The notes under the pieces were generated by a model. It searched no databases. It had not been told where the DNA came from and worked only from the letters and a program-made list of their open reading frames with translations. This document shows positions 1 through 8,160 of a stretch of DNA of 38,482 nucleotides, in pieces. The stretch is from Anaerolineae bacterium (GTDB lineage Bacteria; Chloroflexota; Anaerolineae; JAAYZQ01), in NCBI GenBank assembly GCA_016929795.1, contig JAFGIA010000092.1, positions 1 through 38,482 of the forward strand, read 5' to 3'. The number at the start of each line of letters is the position of its first letter. Position 1 is the first letter of the stretch. A program made the translations under genes and the position numbers.

Positions 1-1
1 C

Positions 2-424
2 TGCCGCGACTGGTCGGGCAAGCTGACATTTACCGACGTCGGGGCGATCGTCTACTACCTGAAGGCGATCCCGTGGCTGGTGCCGGGATTTTCCGTCGAT
101 ACGCACCTGGAGTCCCTATTGGCCTTGCACGAGCGGTTGGAGCAGGGCGAGAGGTTGATGTTTGCGGCGAAAAAGTATCTGATCGAGGCGCGGAAGGCAG
201 AAACACTCTCAGCTTGGAGCCCCGTCTCGGGGCGGTCTGCGACTGCGCATGCATCTTTGAAAGAGCCGGCACAACCCAGGCGCCCCGAGACGGGGCTTCG
301 ACCACTTGAGAAACTGTCGTTGCGAGCGAGCGCAGCGAGCGAAGCAACCCCCACCTATGATCAAGTTGGAGATTGCTTCGGGCGCGAACGACTGCGCCCT
401 ACTAGGAAACTGTCATGTCGGTAG
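2..424 (+). CDS. SAM-dependent methyltransferase, C-terminal part (5' end outside window)
   Basis: The frame is open from the first bases. Its early residues (FTDVGAIVYYLKAIPWLVPGF, then a helix with LLALHERLE and FAAKKYLIEARK) are typical of the end of a class I SAM-dependent methyltransferase of the small Methyltransf_11/25 type. That identification is recognition of the family's C-terminal signature only; the SAM-binding motifs lie outside the window, so the substrate cannot be named. Recognisable sequence stops near base 205. After that the frame runs without similarity through palindromic repeats to a TAG at 422-424. The extra ~70 residues are probably not ancestral, and a natural stop seems to have been lost when repeat DNA entered the 3' end. 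No cognate neighbour is visible; the next gene on this strand is in a different operon. Confidence 0.6.
   Translation, partial: CRDWSGKLTFTDVGAIVYYLKAIPWLVPGFSVDTHLESLLALHERLEQGERLMFAAKKYLIEARKAETLSAWSPVSGRSATAHASLKEPAQPRRPETGLRPLEKLSLRASAASEATPTYDQVGDCFGRERLRPTRKLSCR
218..297. repeat. 17-bp perfect inverted repeat, each arm itself a small hairpin
   Basis: Arms 218-234 and 281-297 are exact reverse complements. Each arm is also self-complementary (GCCCCG, 3-nt loop, CGGGGC). This nested symmetry is characteristic of REP/BIME-like elements. It lies inside the open frame of the truncated methyltransferase gene, downstream of its recognisable domain. Confidence 0.75.
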
Positions 425-457
425 GTGGGGATTGCTTCACTTCGCTCGCAATGACAG
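312..457. repeat. REP-like inverted pair of the 'TTGCGAGCGAAGCGAAGCAA' type
   Basis: The left copy (312-359) reads GTCGTTGCGAGCGAGC..GAAGCAACCCCCACCTATGA. The right copy (about 411-457) is its imperfect reverse complement, ending CTTCGCTCGCAATGACAGG. This GC-rich element, carrying TTGCGAGCGAAG and GCAATGACA, is a familiar dispersed repeat in many bacterial genomes. A third fragment (CTCGCAATGACAG) recurs at about 495-508, just upstream of the xanthine dehydrogenase gene. Apart from these repeats and a ribosome-binding site, 425-528 shows no gene. Confidence 0.7.
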
Positions 458-528
458 GTTCTTGTGGGCTGAGTGGCGCAGGCGCCATGGATAACTCGCA
501 ATGACAGTGACAGATATGGAGGGTGTAT

Positions 529-3363
529 ATGACCGAAGAAACAACAAAAATCAAGCTAACCGTTAACGGCGTCGAGCGCGAGGTCGAGATCACGCCCGAC
601 ACCAAGCTGTCGGACGTGCTGCGCTACGAACTCGGACTGACCGGCACCAAGATCGGGTGCAGCGATGGACTGTGCGGCTCATGCACCGTGCTGCTCAACG
701 GGCGCGCCGTCCGCTCGTGTACCTGGCCTGCCCACCGGGCCGCGGGCAAAGAGGTGTTGACCGTCGAAGGGCTGGCGGACACCTGGAGCAAGCCGGGCGA
801 GCTGCACCCCTTGCAGCGCGCCTTCATCGACCACGGTGCCGTCCAGTGTGGATTCTGCACGCCCGGCCTGTTGATGGCCGCCGCCGCCGTGTGGCAAAAG
901 ATGGTCGACTCGGGTGAGGAGCCCACCAAAGCCGACGTCAAAAAGGCGTTGGGGCGCAATGCCTGCCGCTGCACCGGCTATGCCAGCATCCTGCGCGCCG
1001 TGCAATCGGCGGTGCACGAGTACCGCACCGGCCAGCCGCTGCCGCCCGTCGCGATCGAGACGATGGTGCCGCTGCGCGTCATCGGCCACTCCTACCCACG
1101 GCCCGACGCGGTGGACAAGGTGACGGGCGCAGCCAGATTCACCGATGATTATACCTTCCCGGGCATGCTCCACGGCGCCACGCTGCGTGCCGCCTACCCA
1201 CACGCGCGCCTCGTGTCGATCGACACGAGCCAGGCCAAAGCACTGCCCGGCGTCCACGCCGTGTTGACCCACGTGGACGTGCCGGGTCGCAACCGCCACG
1301 GACTGGTGTACCACGATTGGCCGGTGCTGTGCGACGACAAGGTGCGCTACCTGGGCGACGCCGTCGCCGTCGTCGCTGCCGACACGCCCGAGATCGCGCG
1401 CCAGGCCCTCGACCTGATCGACGTCGCCTATGAGCCGCTGCCGACGGTGGCGAGCGCCGAGGAGGCGCGCGCGTCCCACGCCGCCCACGTGCACGACGTG
1501 CGCGCGCCCGGCGCGGATCACGGCGAGGGCAACCTGTTGGAGCACATCAAAGTCCGCCACGGTGACGTGGAACAGGGATTTGCCCAAGCGGACATTGTGG
1601 TCGAGCGCGAGTACCGCACCCCCGCCTATGATCACTTTTTCATGGAGCCCGAGTGCAGCATCGGCGTGCCCGCGGGTTACGATGACGCTCATCCAAAGGT
1701 GACCGTCTATGTCGGGTCGCAGATCCCCTACGCCGACCGCGCGCAGACTGCCGCCGCGCTTGGGCTGCCCGACGACCAGGTGCGTATCGTCGGCACCCTC
1801 ATCGGCGGTGGATTTGGCGGCAAAGAGGACATCATGGGCCAGATCCACGCCGCGCTGCTGGCCCAGGCCACCGGCCGGCCGGTCAAGATCCTCTACGACC
1901 GCGCCGAGTCACTCCTCGCCCACCCCAAGCGCCACGCCACGGTGATCCGGATCAAGACCGGCGCGAAACGGGACGGCACGTTGACCGCTGTCGAGGCTGA
2001 GCTGGTGGGTGACGCGGGCGCCTACGCCAGCCTGTCGACCAAAGTCCTGACGCGCGCCACCACCCACGCCACCGGCCCCTACGAGGTGCCCCACGCCAAA
2101 ATCGACTGTTACGCCATGTACACCAATAACCCGCCCGCCGGCGCCTTCCGCGGCTTTGGCGTCACCCAGTCGGCCTTTGCCGTCGAGTCGAACATGGACA
2201 TCCTGGCCGAAGAGTTGGGCATTGACCCCTTTGCGCTGCGCCGCAAGAACGCCCTGCGCGTCGGCTCCACCACCGCCACGGGCCAGCTCCTCACCGAGTC
2301 CGCCGGCCTGCTCGACTGCATCGACTGGGTCGAGCGTCGCGTCGCCGAGCTGGGCGACGTCCCGCAATCGCAAATCGAAAATCGAAAATCGAAAATCGGA
2401 TGGGGTCTGGCCTGCGCCTACAAAAACACCGGCCTCGGCGGCGGCGCCGACGACGCGGCGGCTGCCGAGATCGAGCTCTACCCGGATGGAAGCGAAACCG
2501 GCATCGACGTCGAGGTGCGCGCCAGCTCCGCCGACCTGGGACAGGGGCTGACCACCATCGTCGCCCAGTGTGCGGCGGAAGAGCTGGGGCTGCCGATCGA
2601 GCGCGTGCGCGTCCTCCTGTCGGACACCGACCTGGCGCCCGACGGCGGGCCGACGACGGCCAGCCGCCAGACCTACGTCACCGGCAACGCCGCCCGCCAC
2701 GCCGCCATCACGCTGCGCGAGCGGCTGGCGCGCGTCGCCGCCGAGCAGTGGGACCTGCCGCCAGACACGATCCGGTTCAAAGAGGGAGAGATGCGGGCCG
2801 GCGAGCACGCCGCGCCCCTCTCTCGCGCCGTCGAGTGGCTCAAAGCCGAGGGCCAGGCAGCGCGCCTCACTTACCGTTACGCAGCGCCCACCACCCAGCC
2901 GCTCGGCACGGGGGGCAAAATGCACTTTGCCTTTGGTTATGGTGCCCAGGCGGCCCAGGTAGCCGTCGATCTGGAGAGTGGAAAGGTGCAGGTGCTGCGC
3001 GTGGTCGCGGCCACCGATGGGGGCAGGGCGCTCAATCCACAGGCCTTCCGCGGCCAGATCGAGGGGGGCATCGTCATGGGCATCGGCACGGCGCTGACAG
3101 AAGAATACGTGCTGGCGGAAGGGATCCCGCAGACACGGCGCTGGAAGGATTACCAAACACCAGGCATCAACGACATGCCCGAGATGGACGTGCACCTCGT
3201 CGAGCACCCGACAGCCGACGGCCCATTCGGCGCCAAAGGCATCGGCGAGCTCCCCTCCATCCCCACCGCCCCGGCGATCTGTAACGCGCTTTACCGGGCG
3301 ACGGGGGTGAGGGTGTACGAGTTGCCGGTGCGGCTGGAAGAGATTGCAAAGGAGGAGCGATGA
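529..3363 (+). CDS. Xanthine dehydrogenase-family protein: [2Fe-2S] domain fused to molybdopterin-binding subunit
   Basis: This 944-residue protein joins two normally separate subunits of the xanthine oxidase family. Residues 1-165 form the ferredoxin/[2Fe-2S]-2 part, with cluster ligands C44, C49, C52, C64 and C107, C110, C146, C148. From about 190 there is an a/b hammerhead domain (PDAVDKVTGAARFTDDY), then the molybdopterin domain with IGGGFGGKED, AFRGFG and the catalytic-Glu motif GAKGIGE (E907). No FAD domain is present, so electron transfer must use a separate flavoprotein or another acceptor. The ATG at 529 is chosen because GGAGGG (518-523) lies 5 nt upstream; a GTG at 523 overlaps that site. 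The stop overlaps the next start (ATGA), and the neighbours are nucleoside-type transport genes, so a purine substrate such as hypoxanthine/xanthine is the best guess. An AATCGAA tandem repeat is inserted in frame near residue 615. Confidence 0.85.
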   Translation: MTEETTKIKLTVNGVEREVEITPDTKLSDVLRYELGLTGTKIGCSDGLCGSCTVLLNGRAVRSCTWPAHRAAGKEVLTVEGLADTWSKPGELHPLQRAFIDHGAVQCGFCTPGLLMAAAAVWQKMVDSGEEPTKADVKKALGRNACRCTGYASILRAVQSAVHEYRTGQPLPPVAIETMVPLRVIGHSYPRPDAVDKVTGAARFTDDYTFPGMLHGATLRAAYPHARLVSIDTSQAKALPGVHAVLTHVDVPGRNRHGLVYHDWPVLCDDKVRYLGDAVAVVAADTPEIARQALDLIDVAYEPLPTVASAEEARASHAAHVHDVRAPGADHGEGNLLEHIKVRHGDVEQGFAQADIVVEREYRTPAYDHFFMEPECSIGVPAGYDDAHPKVTVYVGSQIPYADRAQTAAALGLPDDQVRIVGTLIGGGFGGKEDIMGQIHAALLAQATGRPVKILYDRAESLLAHPKRHATVIRIKTGAKRDGTLTAVEAELVGDAGAYASLSTKVLTRATTHATGPYEVPHAKIDCYAMYTNNPPAGAFRGFGVTQSAFAVESNMDILAEELGIDPFALRRKNALRVGSTTATGQLLTESAGLLDCIDWVERRVAELGDVPQSQIENRKSKIGWGLACAYKNTGLGGGADDAAAAEIELYPDGSETGIDVEVRASSADLGQGLTTIVAQCAAEELGLPIERVRVLLSDTDLAPDGGPTTASRQTYVTGNAARHAAITLRERLARVAAEQWDLPPDTIRFKEGEMRAGEHAAPLSRAVEWLKAEGQAARLTYRYAAPTTQPLGTGGKMHFAFGYGAQAAQVAVDLESGKVQVLRVVAATDGGRALNPQAFRGQIEGGIVMGIGTALTEEYVLAEGIPQTRRWKDYQTPGINDMPEMDVHLVEHPTADGPFGAKGIGELPSIPTAPAICNALYRATGVRVYELPVRLEEIAKEER
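2366..2399 (+). repeat. 7-bp tandem repeat (AATCGAA) inside coding sequence
   Basis: About four and a half copies of a 7-bp unit (AATCGAA, with variants AATCGCA and AATCGGA) lie inside the xanthine dehydrogenase gene. They encode the low-complexity stretch SQIENRKSKIG between two well-conserved parts of the molybdopterin domain. The AT-rich composition contrasts with the GC-rich flanks. The unit length matches the tandem repeats found between genes elsewhere in this window. Confidence 0.8.
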
Positions 3364-4484
3364 AACGATTCAACATCTCGCAGATCATGGATGGCCTGCT
3401 GCCCGTCTTTGCCACCCTGGCGGCACTGGCGGTGGGGGCGGTGATGCTCCTGGCCCTGGGCGCAAACCCGATCGAGGCGTATGGCGCGCTGATGGAAGGA
3501 GCGTTTGGCAGCGGCAACGCCCTGGCTGAAACAGCAGCCAAGGCCGTGCCCCTGTTGCTGGTGGGCCTGGGCATCTGCATCTCGTTCCGGGCCAGCGTCA
3601 TCAACATCGGCGGCGAGGGACAGATGATCATCGGCGCCATCCTGGGCACAGTCGTCGGCCTGGCCCTGACAGGCCAGCCGGGCTGGCTGGTCATCCCCCT
3701 GGGGCTGCTGGCTGGATTCGTGGGCGGGGCCTTCTGGGGCGCTATCCCGGGCGCGTTGAAAGCCTACTTTAACGTCAACGAGATCCTGAGCACAGTGATG
3801 ATGAACGCTATTGCCGTCCAGGTCATGAACTACATGCTGCGCGGCCCACTGATCGATCCGGCCCAGGCCGAGCTGGCCTCCCAGATCCCACAGACTGCGC
3901 CACTCGACGTCGCCTTTCGCCTACCCCGCCTGGTGCCGACCCGGCTCCACCTGGGGGCGGCCATCGCCATTGCCCTGGCCATCCTGGTCTATATCCTGCT
4001 GTGGCGCACCACGTTGGGTTACCGCATCCGCGCTGTGGGCCAGAACCCAGACGCCTCGCGCTACGGCGGCATCAGGGTACGGCGGCAGGTCGTCATCGCC
4101 CTCCTGTTGAGCGGGGCTTTTGCCGGGCTGGCTGGCGTGATCCAGGTCTATGGCCTGAACTATCGCATGATCACCGACGGCTCGGCCACAGGCTTTACGG
4201 GCAGCGCCGGCTTTAACGGCATCGTCGCCGCGTTGTTCGGCCAACTGCATCCCATCGGCACCATCCCCGCCTCTTTCTTCTTTGGCGCATTGCTGGTGGG
4301 GGCCAACAAGCTCCAGCGAGTGATGCAAGTGCCCTCGGCCTTTATCACAGCCCTGAACGGTTTGGTCGTCGTTTTTGTGGTCAGCAGCGATATCTGGCGG
4401 CGCAGGCGCCAGCGCCGGCGCCAGATCCAGGCTACGACACAAATCGAGCCCGAGCCAGCCCTGGCTGCAAGATCGGAGGTGTGA
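3360..4484 (+). CDS. ABC transporter permease, nucleoside/BMP type, subunit 1
   Basis: A 374-residue hydrophobic protein with about nine or ten membrane segments. It has the permease pattern of the BMP-linked nucleoside ABC family (NupP/YufP type): INIGGEGQMIIGAI, YFNVNEILSTVMMNAIA, GYRIRAVGQNPDASRYGGI and GFTGSAGFNGIVAAL. In this family the two permeases form the membrane channel for nucleosides or purine bases. The start ATG overlaps the stop of the preceding dehydrogenase gene, and GGAGG (3351-3355) lies 4 nt upstream, which implies translational coupling. The protein ends in an Arg-rich cytoplasmic tail (RRRRQRRRQ). Together with the next three genes it makes a complete importer. The family is clear; the substrate is inferred from the linked xanthine dehydrogenase. 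Confidence 0.88.
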   Translation: MKRFNISQIMDGLLPVFATLAALAVGAVMLLALGANPIEAYGALMEGAFGSGNALAETAAKAVPLLLVGLGICISFRASVINIGGEGQMIIGAILGTVVGLALTGQPGWLVIPLGLLAGFVGGAFWGAIPGALKAYFNVNEILSTVMMNAIAVQVMNYMLRGPLIDPAQAELASQIPQTAPLDVAFRLPRLVPTRLHLGAAIAIALAILVYILLWRTTLGYRIRAVGQNPDASRYGGIRVRRQVVIALLLSGAFAGLAGVIQVYGLNYRMITDGSATGFTGSAGFNGIVAALFGQLHPIGTIPASFFFGALLVGANKLQRVMQVPSAFITALNGLVVVFVVSSDIWRRRRQRRRQIQATTQIEPEPALAARSEV

Positions 4485-4486
4485 CC

Positions 4487-5419
4487 ATGGGAGACATCCT
4501 AACCGTCGCGTTCTGGATCGGTGTCCTGGCTGGCGGCATCCGGCTGGCCACACCCTACCTCTTTGCTGCCATCGGCGAAACGCTCGGCCAGCGCAGCGGC
4601 GTGCTGAACCTGGGCGTCGAAGGGCAGATGCTGATGGGGGCATTCGTAGCGTTCTATGTCACCCTGCAAACCGGCAACCTGTGGCTGGCTATCCTGGCCG
4701 CGGCGGGAGTGGGCGCCGTGATGGGCCTGGCCATGGCCTATGTCAGCATCGATCTACATGCCGAGCAGGGCATCAGCGGCATCGGCTTTTACCTCTTTGG
4801 CCTGGGCATGAGCACGCTCCTCTTCCAGATGCTGGTGGGCACGGTCGAGACCGTGAGCGGCTTTCCCAAGATCCACATCCCGCTGCTGAGCGACATTCCG
4901 GTCCTGGGCGAGATCTTTTTTCGGCAGAATATCCTGGTCTACATCGCCTTTGCCCTGGTGCCCCTGGTCCAGTTTCTTCTGATGAGGACCACGCTCGGCC
5001 TCAAGATCCGTGCCGCCGGTGAGAACCCGGAAGCCGCCGACTCGCTCGGGGTGAGCGTCCGGCTGGTCCGCTACATCACGGTCACCGTGGGGGGGCTCCT
5101 GTCAGGCGTGGCTGGCGCGTCGATGTCCATTGGCACGCTGAACGTGTTCCAGCAGAACATGACCAGCGGGCTGGGTTTTATCGCCGTGGCCCTGGTCTAT
5201 TTCGGCGGATGGCGGCCCCTGGGCGTGCTGTTGGGTGCGTTGCTGTTCAGCATGGTCAGTGCCCTGCAATTGCGCCTCCAGTTGATCCCAGACTGGCCCA
5301 TCCCGTCGGACCTGATGGTGATGACGCCCTACATCGTGACCATCATCGCCCTGGTGCTGACCATGCAGCGGGTACGCTCGCCATCGGCACTGACCAAGCC
5401 CTTCGAGCGCGGTGGATGA
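4487..5419 (+). CDS. ABC transporter permease, nucleoside/BMP type, subunit 2
   Basis: A 310-residue partner permease (NupQ/YufQ type). It shows the paired motif of the family: RSGVLNLGVEGQMLMGAF, HAEQGISGIGFYLFGLG, LGLKIRAAGENPEAADSLGV and TSGLGFIAVALVYFGGWRP. About eight membrane segments are visible. A GTG at 4481 overlaps the upstream stop, but GGAGG at 4475-4479 is only 1 nt from it. The ATG at 4487, 7 nt after the Shine-Dalgarno, is therefore the better start (MGDILTVAF). It is expected to form a heterodimeric channel with the permease encoded just upstream. A gap with tandem repeats separates it from the binding-protein gene, so the operon may continue through that gap. Confidence 0.88.
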   Translation: MGDILTVAFWIGVLAGGIRLATPYLFAAIGETLGQRSGVLNLGVEGQMLMGAFVAFYVTLQTGNLWLAILAAAGVGAVMGLAMAYVSIDLHAEQGISGIGFYLFGLGMSTLLFQMLVGTVETVSGFPKIHIPLLSDIPVLGEIFFRQNILVYIAFALVPLVQFLLMRTTLGLKIRAAGENPEAADSLGVSVRLVRYITVTVGGLLSGVAGASMSIGTLNVFQQNMTSGLGFIAVALVYFGGWRPLGVLLGALLFSMVSALQLRLQLIPDWPIPSDLMVMTPYIVTIIALVLTMQRVRSPSALTKPFERGG

Positions 5420-5467
5420 TAGATATTGGCTGTCGACCCAAGAAGGAGGATAGGCACAGAAACGATT

Positions 5468-5503
5468 CTAATCTCTGATCTCTAATCTCTAATCTCTAAT
5501 CTA
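5468..5503 (+). repeat. TAATCTC heptamer tandem repeat, five units
   Basis: Units of 7 bp (TAATCTC, one variant TGATCTC) are repeated five times directly ahead of the Shine-Dalgarno (GAGGAGG, 5504-5510) of the lipoprotein gene. No inverted partner is present here, unlike the other intergenic repeats of the window. The rest of 5420-5516 shows nothing else. Confidence 0.85.
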
Positions 5504-5516
5504 CGAGGAGGAAAAG

Positions 5517-6524
5517 ATGTCGCACACACATCGGTTGGTTGTCCTGTTTGTCCTGTTGGCCCTGATGGTCAGCGCCTGCGGGGGCGGGGGCGGGGGCGGA
5601 GAAGAAGAGACTCTGCGCGTGGCCGTGATCATGCCCAGCACCATCAACGATCTGGCCTTCAGCCAGAGCATGTACGACGCCCTGATCAAGATCCAGACAG
5701 ACATGGGCGGACCCGAAAAGATGGAGCTGGTCTACTCGGAGAACATGTTCGTCGTGGACGATGCGGCGGCAGCCATCCGCGACTATGCCAGCCAGGGCTA
5801 TCACCTGATCATCGCCCATGGCTCGCAGTACGGCAGCTCACTCAAAGAGATTGCCCCCGACTTTCCCGAGACAGCCTTTGCTCACGGCACGACGGTGGAT
5901 ACCTTTGCAGACGAGGGCATCACCAACGTCTATGCCTACGAGGCAGCCTCTCACGAGGGCGGCTATGTCAATGGCGTGATGGCCGGCAAGCTGACCCAAA
6001 ACAACATCATCGGCGTGGTGGGCCCCATCGAGACGGGCGACGCCAAGCTGTACATCGACGGCTTTGTGGCGGGCGTCAAGGCCTCCAATCCCAGCGCCCA
6101 GGTAAACGTCAACTACATCGGCTCCTTCTCCGACGTGGCGCTGGCCTCTGAGGCAGCCAGCACGCACATCTCTGCCGGGGCCGACGTGCTGACCGGCAGC
6201 GCGCAGATGGTGGTGGGGGCCATCGGCAAGGCCAAGGACAACGGCGTGCTCTGGTTCGGCACACAGGCCAGCCAGACCCGGCTGGCCCCCGAGATCGTCG
6301 TGGCCAACCTGATCTACGACTGGGCGCCCATGCTCAAGGAGATCATCGACCAGAGGGCCGAGGGCGTCTATGGCGGCAAGGCCTATGTGATCAACCTGGA
6401 AAACCAGGGCCAGGTCATGGAATACAATCCTGACTTTGACCTGCCGGCCGACGTGAAACAACTGGCCGAAGACACAATCCAGGGCATCAAGGACGGGTCG
6501 ATTACGATTCCGATCGGCGAATAG
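5517..6524 (+). CDS. BMP family ABC transporter substrate-binding lipoprotein
   Basis: A 335-residue lipoprotein. A short basic start and hydrophobic stretch lead to the lipobox VSAC, with the acylated residue at C21, followed by a Gly run as flexible linker. The mature part begins LRVAVIMPSTINDLAFSQ and carries the Bmp/PnrA pattern (SQGYHLIIAHGSQYG, AYEAASHEGGYVNGVMAG, IIGVVGPIETGDAKLYIDGF, GADVLTGSAQMVVGAI, LWFGTQASQ). PnrA-like proteins bind purine nucleosides or related ligands and feed them to the two permeases and double ATPase encoded around it. The start ATG follows GAGGAGGAAAAG at a good distance. Ligand class is inferred from the family and from the linked xanthine dehydrogenase; some BMP proteins bind other small molecules. 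Confidence 0.88.
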   Translation: MSHTHRLVVLFVLLALMVSACGGGGGGGEEETLRVAVIMPSTINDLAFSQSMYDALIKIQTDMGGPEKMELVYSENMFVVDDAAAAIRDYASQGYHLIIAHGSQYGSSLKEIAPDFPETAFAHGTTVDTFADEGITNVYAYEAASHEGGYVNGVMAGKLTQNNIIGVVGPIETGDAKLYIDGFVAGVKASNPSAQVNVNYIGSFSDVALASEAASTHISAGADVLTGSAQMVVGAIGKAKDNGVLWFGTQASQTRLAPEIVVANLIYDWAPMLKEIIDQRAEGVYGGKAYVINLENQGQVMEYNPDFDLPADVKQLAEDTIQGIKDGSITIPIGE

Positions 6525-6538
6525 TTCATGACCAATGT

Positions 6539-6582
6539 GTGATGCGTGATGCGTGATTCACGTTTCACGCATCACGCATCAC
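6539..6582. repeat. Heptamer-based perfect hairpin, 18-bp arms
   Basis: The left arm (6539-6556) is made of GTGATGC units and the right arm (6565-6582) of CACGCAT units, exact reverse complements with an 8-nt loop. One more CACGCAT-like unit follows. It fills the gap between the binding-protein and ATPase genes. There is no T-tract, so a terminator role is uncertain; mRNA processing or stability is an alternative. Confidence 0.85.
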
Positions 6583-6605
6583 GCATCACGAGTCAGGAGT
6601 GGGCG

Positions 6606-8159
6606 ATGACAGACAATAATGGAAACACCGTGCCGTCCGGGCGACCGCGCATCGATCACCTGGAGCTAAAGGGGGTCACCAAGCGCTTTCCCGGGGTGCT
6701 GGCCAACTACCGCGTCGATTTCGACGTGCGTGCTGGCGAGGTCCACGCCTTGCTCGGCGAGAACGGAGCAGGCAAGAGCACGCTGATGAAGGTCCTGTAC
6801 GGTATGTACGCACCGGACGAAGGAGAAATCTGGCTCAACGGCAAGCCGGTGAGCATCGCCTCGCCGATCGATGCCATCGACCTGGGCATCGGCATGATCC
6901 ACCAGCACTTTATGCTGGTCGAGTCTTTGACCGTGGCCGAGAACGTGGCGCTGGGCCTGCCCTCGACGCGCGGGCCGCTCACCGATCTGGATCGCGTATC
7001 AAAGCGCATCCTGGAGCTGGCCGAAGTCTATGGCCTGCGCGTCGACCCCGACGCCTACATCTGGCAGCTTGCCGTCGGCCAGAAACAGCGCGTCGAGATC
7101 CTGAAAGCACTCTACCGAGGTGCAGCGCTGCTCATCCTCGACGAGCCGACGGCCGTGCTCACCCCCCAAGAGGTCGATGAATTTTTCGTCACACTGCGCC
7201 AGATGACAAAGGATGGCCACGCCATCATCTTTATCTCGCACAAGCTGCACGAGGTGCTCGCCATCTGCAACCGGGTGACGGTGTTGCGCGACGGCAAGCG
7301 CGTCGATAGCTGCGATATCGCGGGCTGCACCAAACAGAGCCTGGCCCAGATGATGGTCGGCCGCGAGGTGACGATGAAGCCCTACCGCGTCGCACTGGAG
7401 CCAGGTGACGCCCGGCTCGTCCTCCAAAACGTGCACGCCGAGAGCGATCGCGGGACGCCCGCGCTGCGCGGTGTCGATCTGGACGTCCACTCGGGCGAGA
7501 TCGTGGGCCTGGCAGGGGTGTCGGGCAACGGTCAGCGGGAGCTGGCAGAGGTGATCACCGGGCTACGCCCGCTCACGGATGGTCACGTCTTTCTCGAAGG
7601 CAAAGACATGGCAGCTCTGAGGCCGGGGCCACGCACCGAACTGGGCCTGGCCTACATCCCCGAGGAGCGGATGAAAGATGGCATGATCCAGGACTTTTCC
7701 ATCGCCGAGAACCTGATCCTGCGCGACCATCACAAGGAACCCTTCTCGCGGCGCGGGCTCTTGCTGCTGCGCGTCATTGCCGATTATGCCGACAGGCTCA
7801 TCCAGGCATTCAGGGTCAAGACCCCATCGCGCGAGACGCCGGCCAAGAGCCTGTCGGGTGGCAACATCCAGAAGGTCGTGCTGGCCCGCGAGCTATCGCG
7901 CCAGCCGCGGGTGCTCATCGCCGCCCAGCCGACGCGCGGCGTCGATATTGGCGCCACCGAGTACGTACACGCCCAACTGCTGGAGCAGCGCGAAAAGGGC
8001 ACCGCCATCCTGCTCATCTCCGAAGACCTGGACGAGGTGATGGCCCTCTCCGACCGCATCGCCGTCATCTATGAAGGGCAGATCATGGGCATCGTGGATG
8101 GCAAAGCAGCGACACCGGAGCAGTTGGGGTTGCTGATGGCAGGGGTGAGGGAGGAGTAA
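6606..8159 (+). CDS. ABC transporter ATP-binding protein, two fused ATPase domains (nucleoside type)
   Basis: A 517-residue protein with two ATPase domains in one chain, as in NupO/YufO and sugar importers. Domain 1 has Walker A GENGAGKST (about 51-59), signature LAVGQKQRVEI (about 155) and Walker B LLILDEPTAV (about 175). Domain 2 has a degenerate Walker A (GVSGNGQREL, about 303) but a full signature LSGGNIQKVVLAREL (about 416) and the AAQPTRGVD box. This asymmetry is normal in the family: the second site probably binds but hydrolyses poorly. The ATG at 6606 follows CAGGAGTG. An in-frame ATG at 6546 lies inside the upstream hairpin repeat and would add 20 repeat-encoded residues, so it is rejected. 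It completes the importer formed by the three preceding genes. Confidence 0.9.
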   Translation: MTDNNGNTVPSGRPRIDHLELKGVTKRFPGVLANYRVDFDVRAGEVHALLGENGAGKSTLMKVLYGMYAPDEGEIWLNGKPVSIASPIDAIDLGIGMIHQHFMLVESLTVAENVALGLPSTRGPLTDLDRVSKRILELAEVYGLRVDPDAYIWQLAVGQKQRVEILKALYRGAALLILDEPTAVLTPQEVDEFFVTLRQMTKDGHAIIFISHKLHEVLAICNRVTVLRDGKRVDSCDIAGCTKQSLAQMMVGREVTMKPYRVALEPGDARLVLQNVHAESDRGTPALRGVDLDVHSGEIVGLAGVSGNGQRELAEVITGLRPLTDGHVFLEGKDMAALRPGPRTELGLAYIPEERMKDGMIQDFSIAENLILRDHHKEPFSRRGLLLLRVIADYADRLIQAFRVKTPSRETPAKSLSGGNIQKVVLARELSRQPRVLIAAQPTRGVDIGATEYVHAQLLEQREKGTAILLISEDLDEVMALSDRIAVIYEGQIMGIVDGKAATPEQLGLLMAGVREE

Positions 8160-8160
8160 G

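Noticed and set aside
679..1848. Long minus-strand open frame inside the xanthine dehydrogenase gene
   Set aside because: It is antisense to a clearly conserved protein, has no recognisable domain or ribosome-binding site, and its His/Val/Gly-rich content is typical of the mirror of a GC-rich gene.
5468..5503. CRISPR-like array
   Set aside because: The repeats are 7 bp and contiguous with no spacers; no cas genes are in the window.
5409..5516. Separate promoter for the BMP lipoprotein gene
   Set aside because: No -35/-10 pair with acceptable spacing was found among the repeats; transcription from upstream is simpler.
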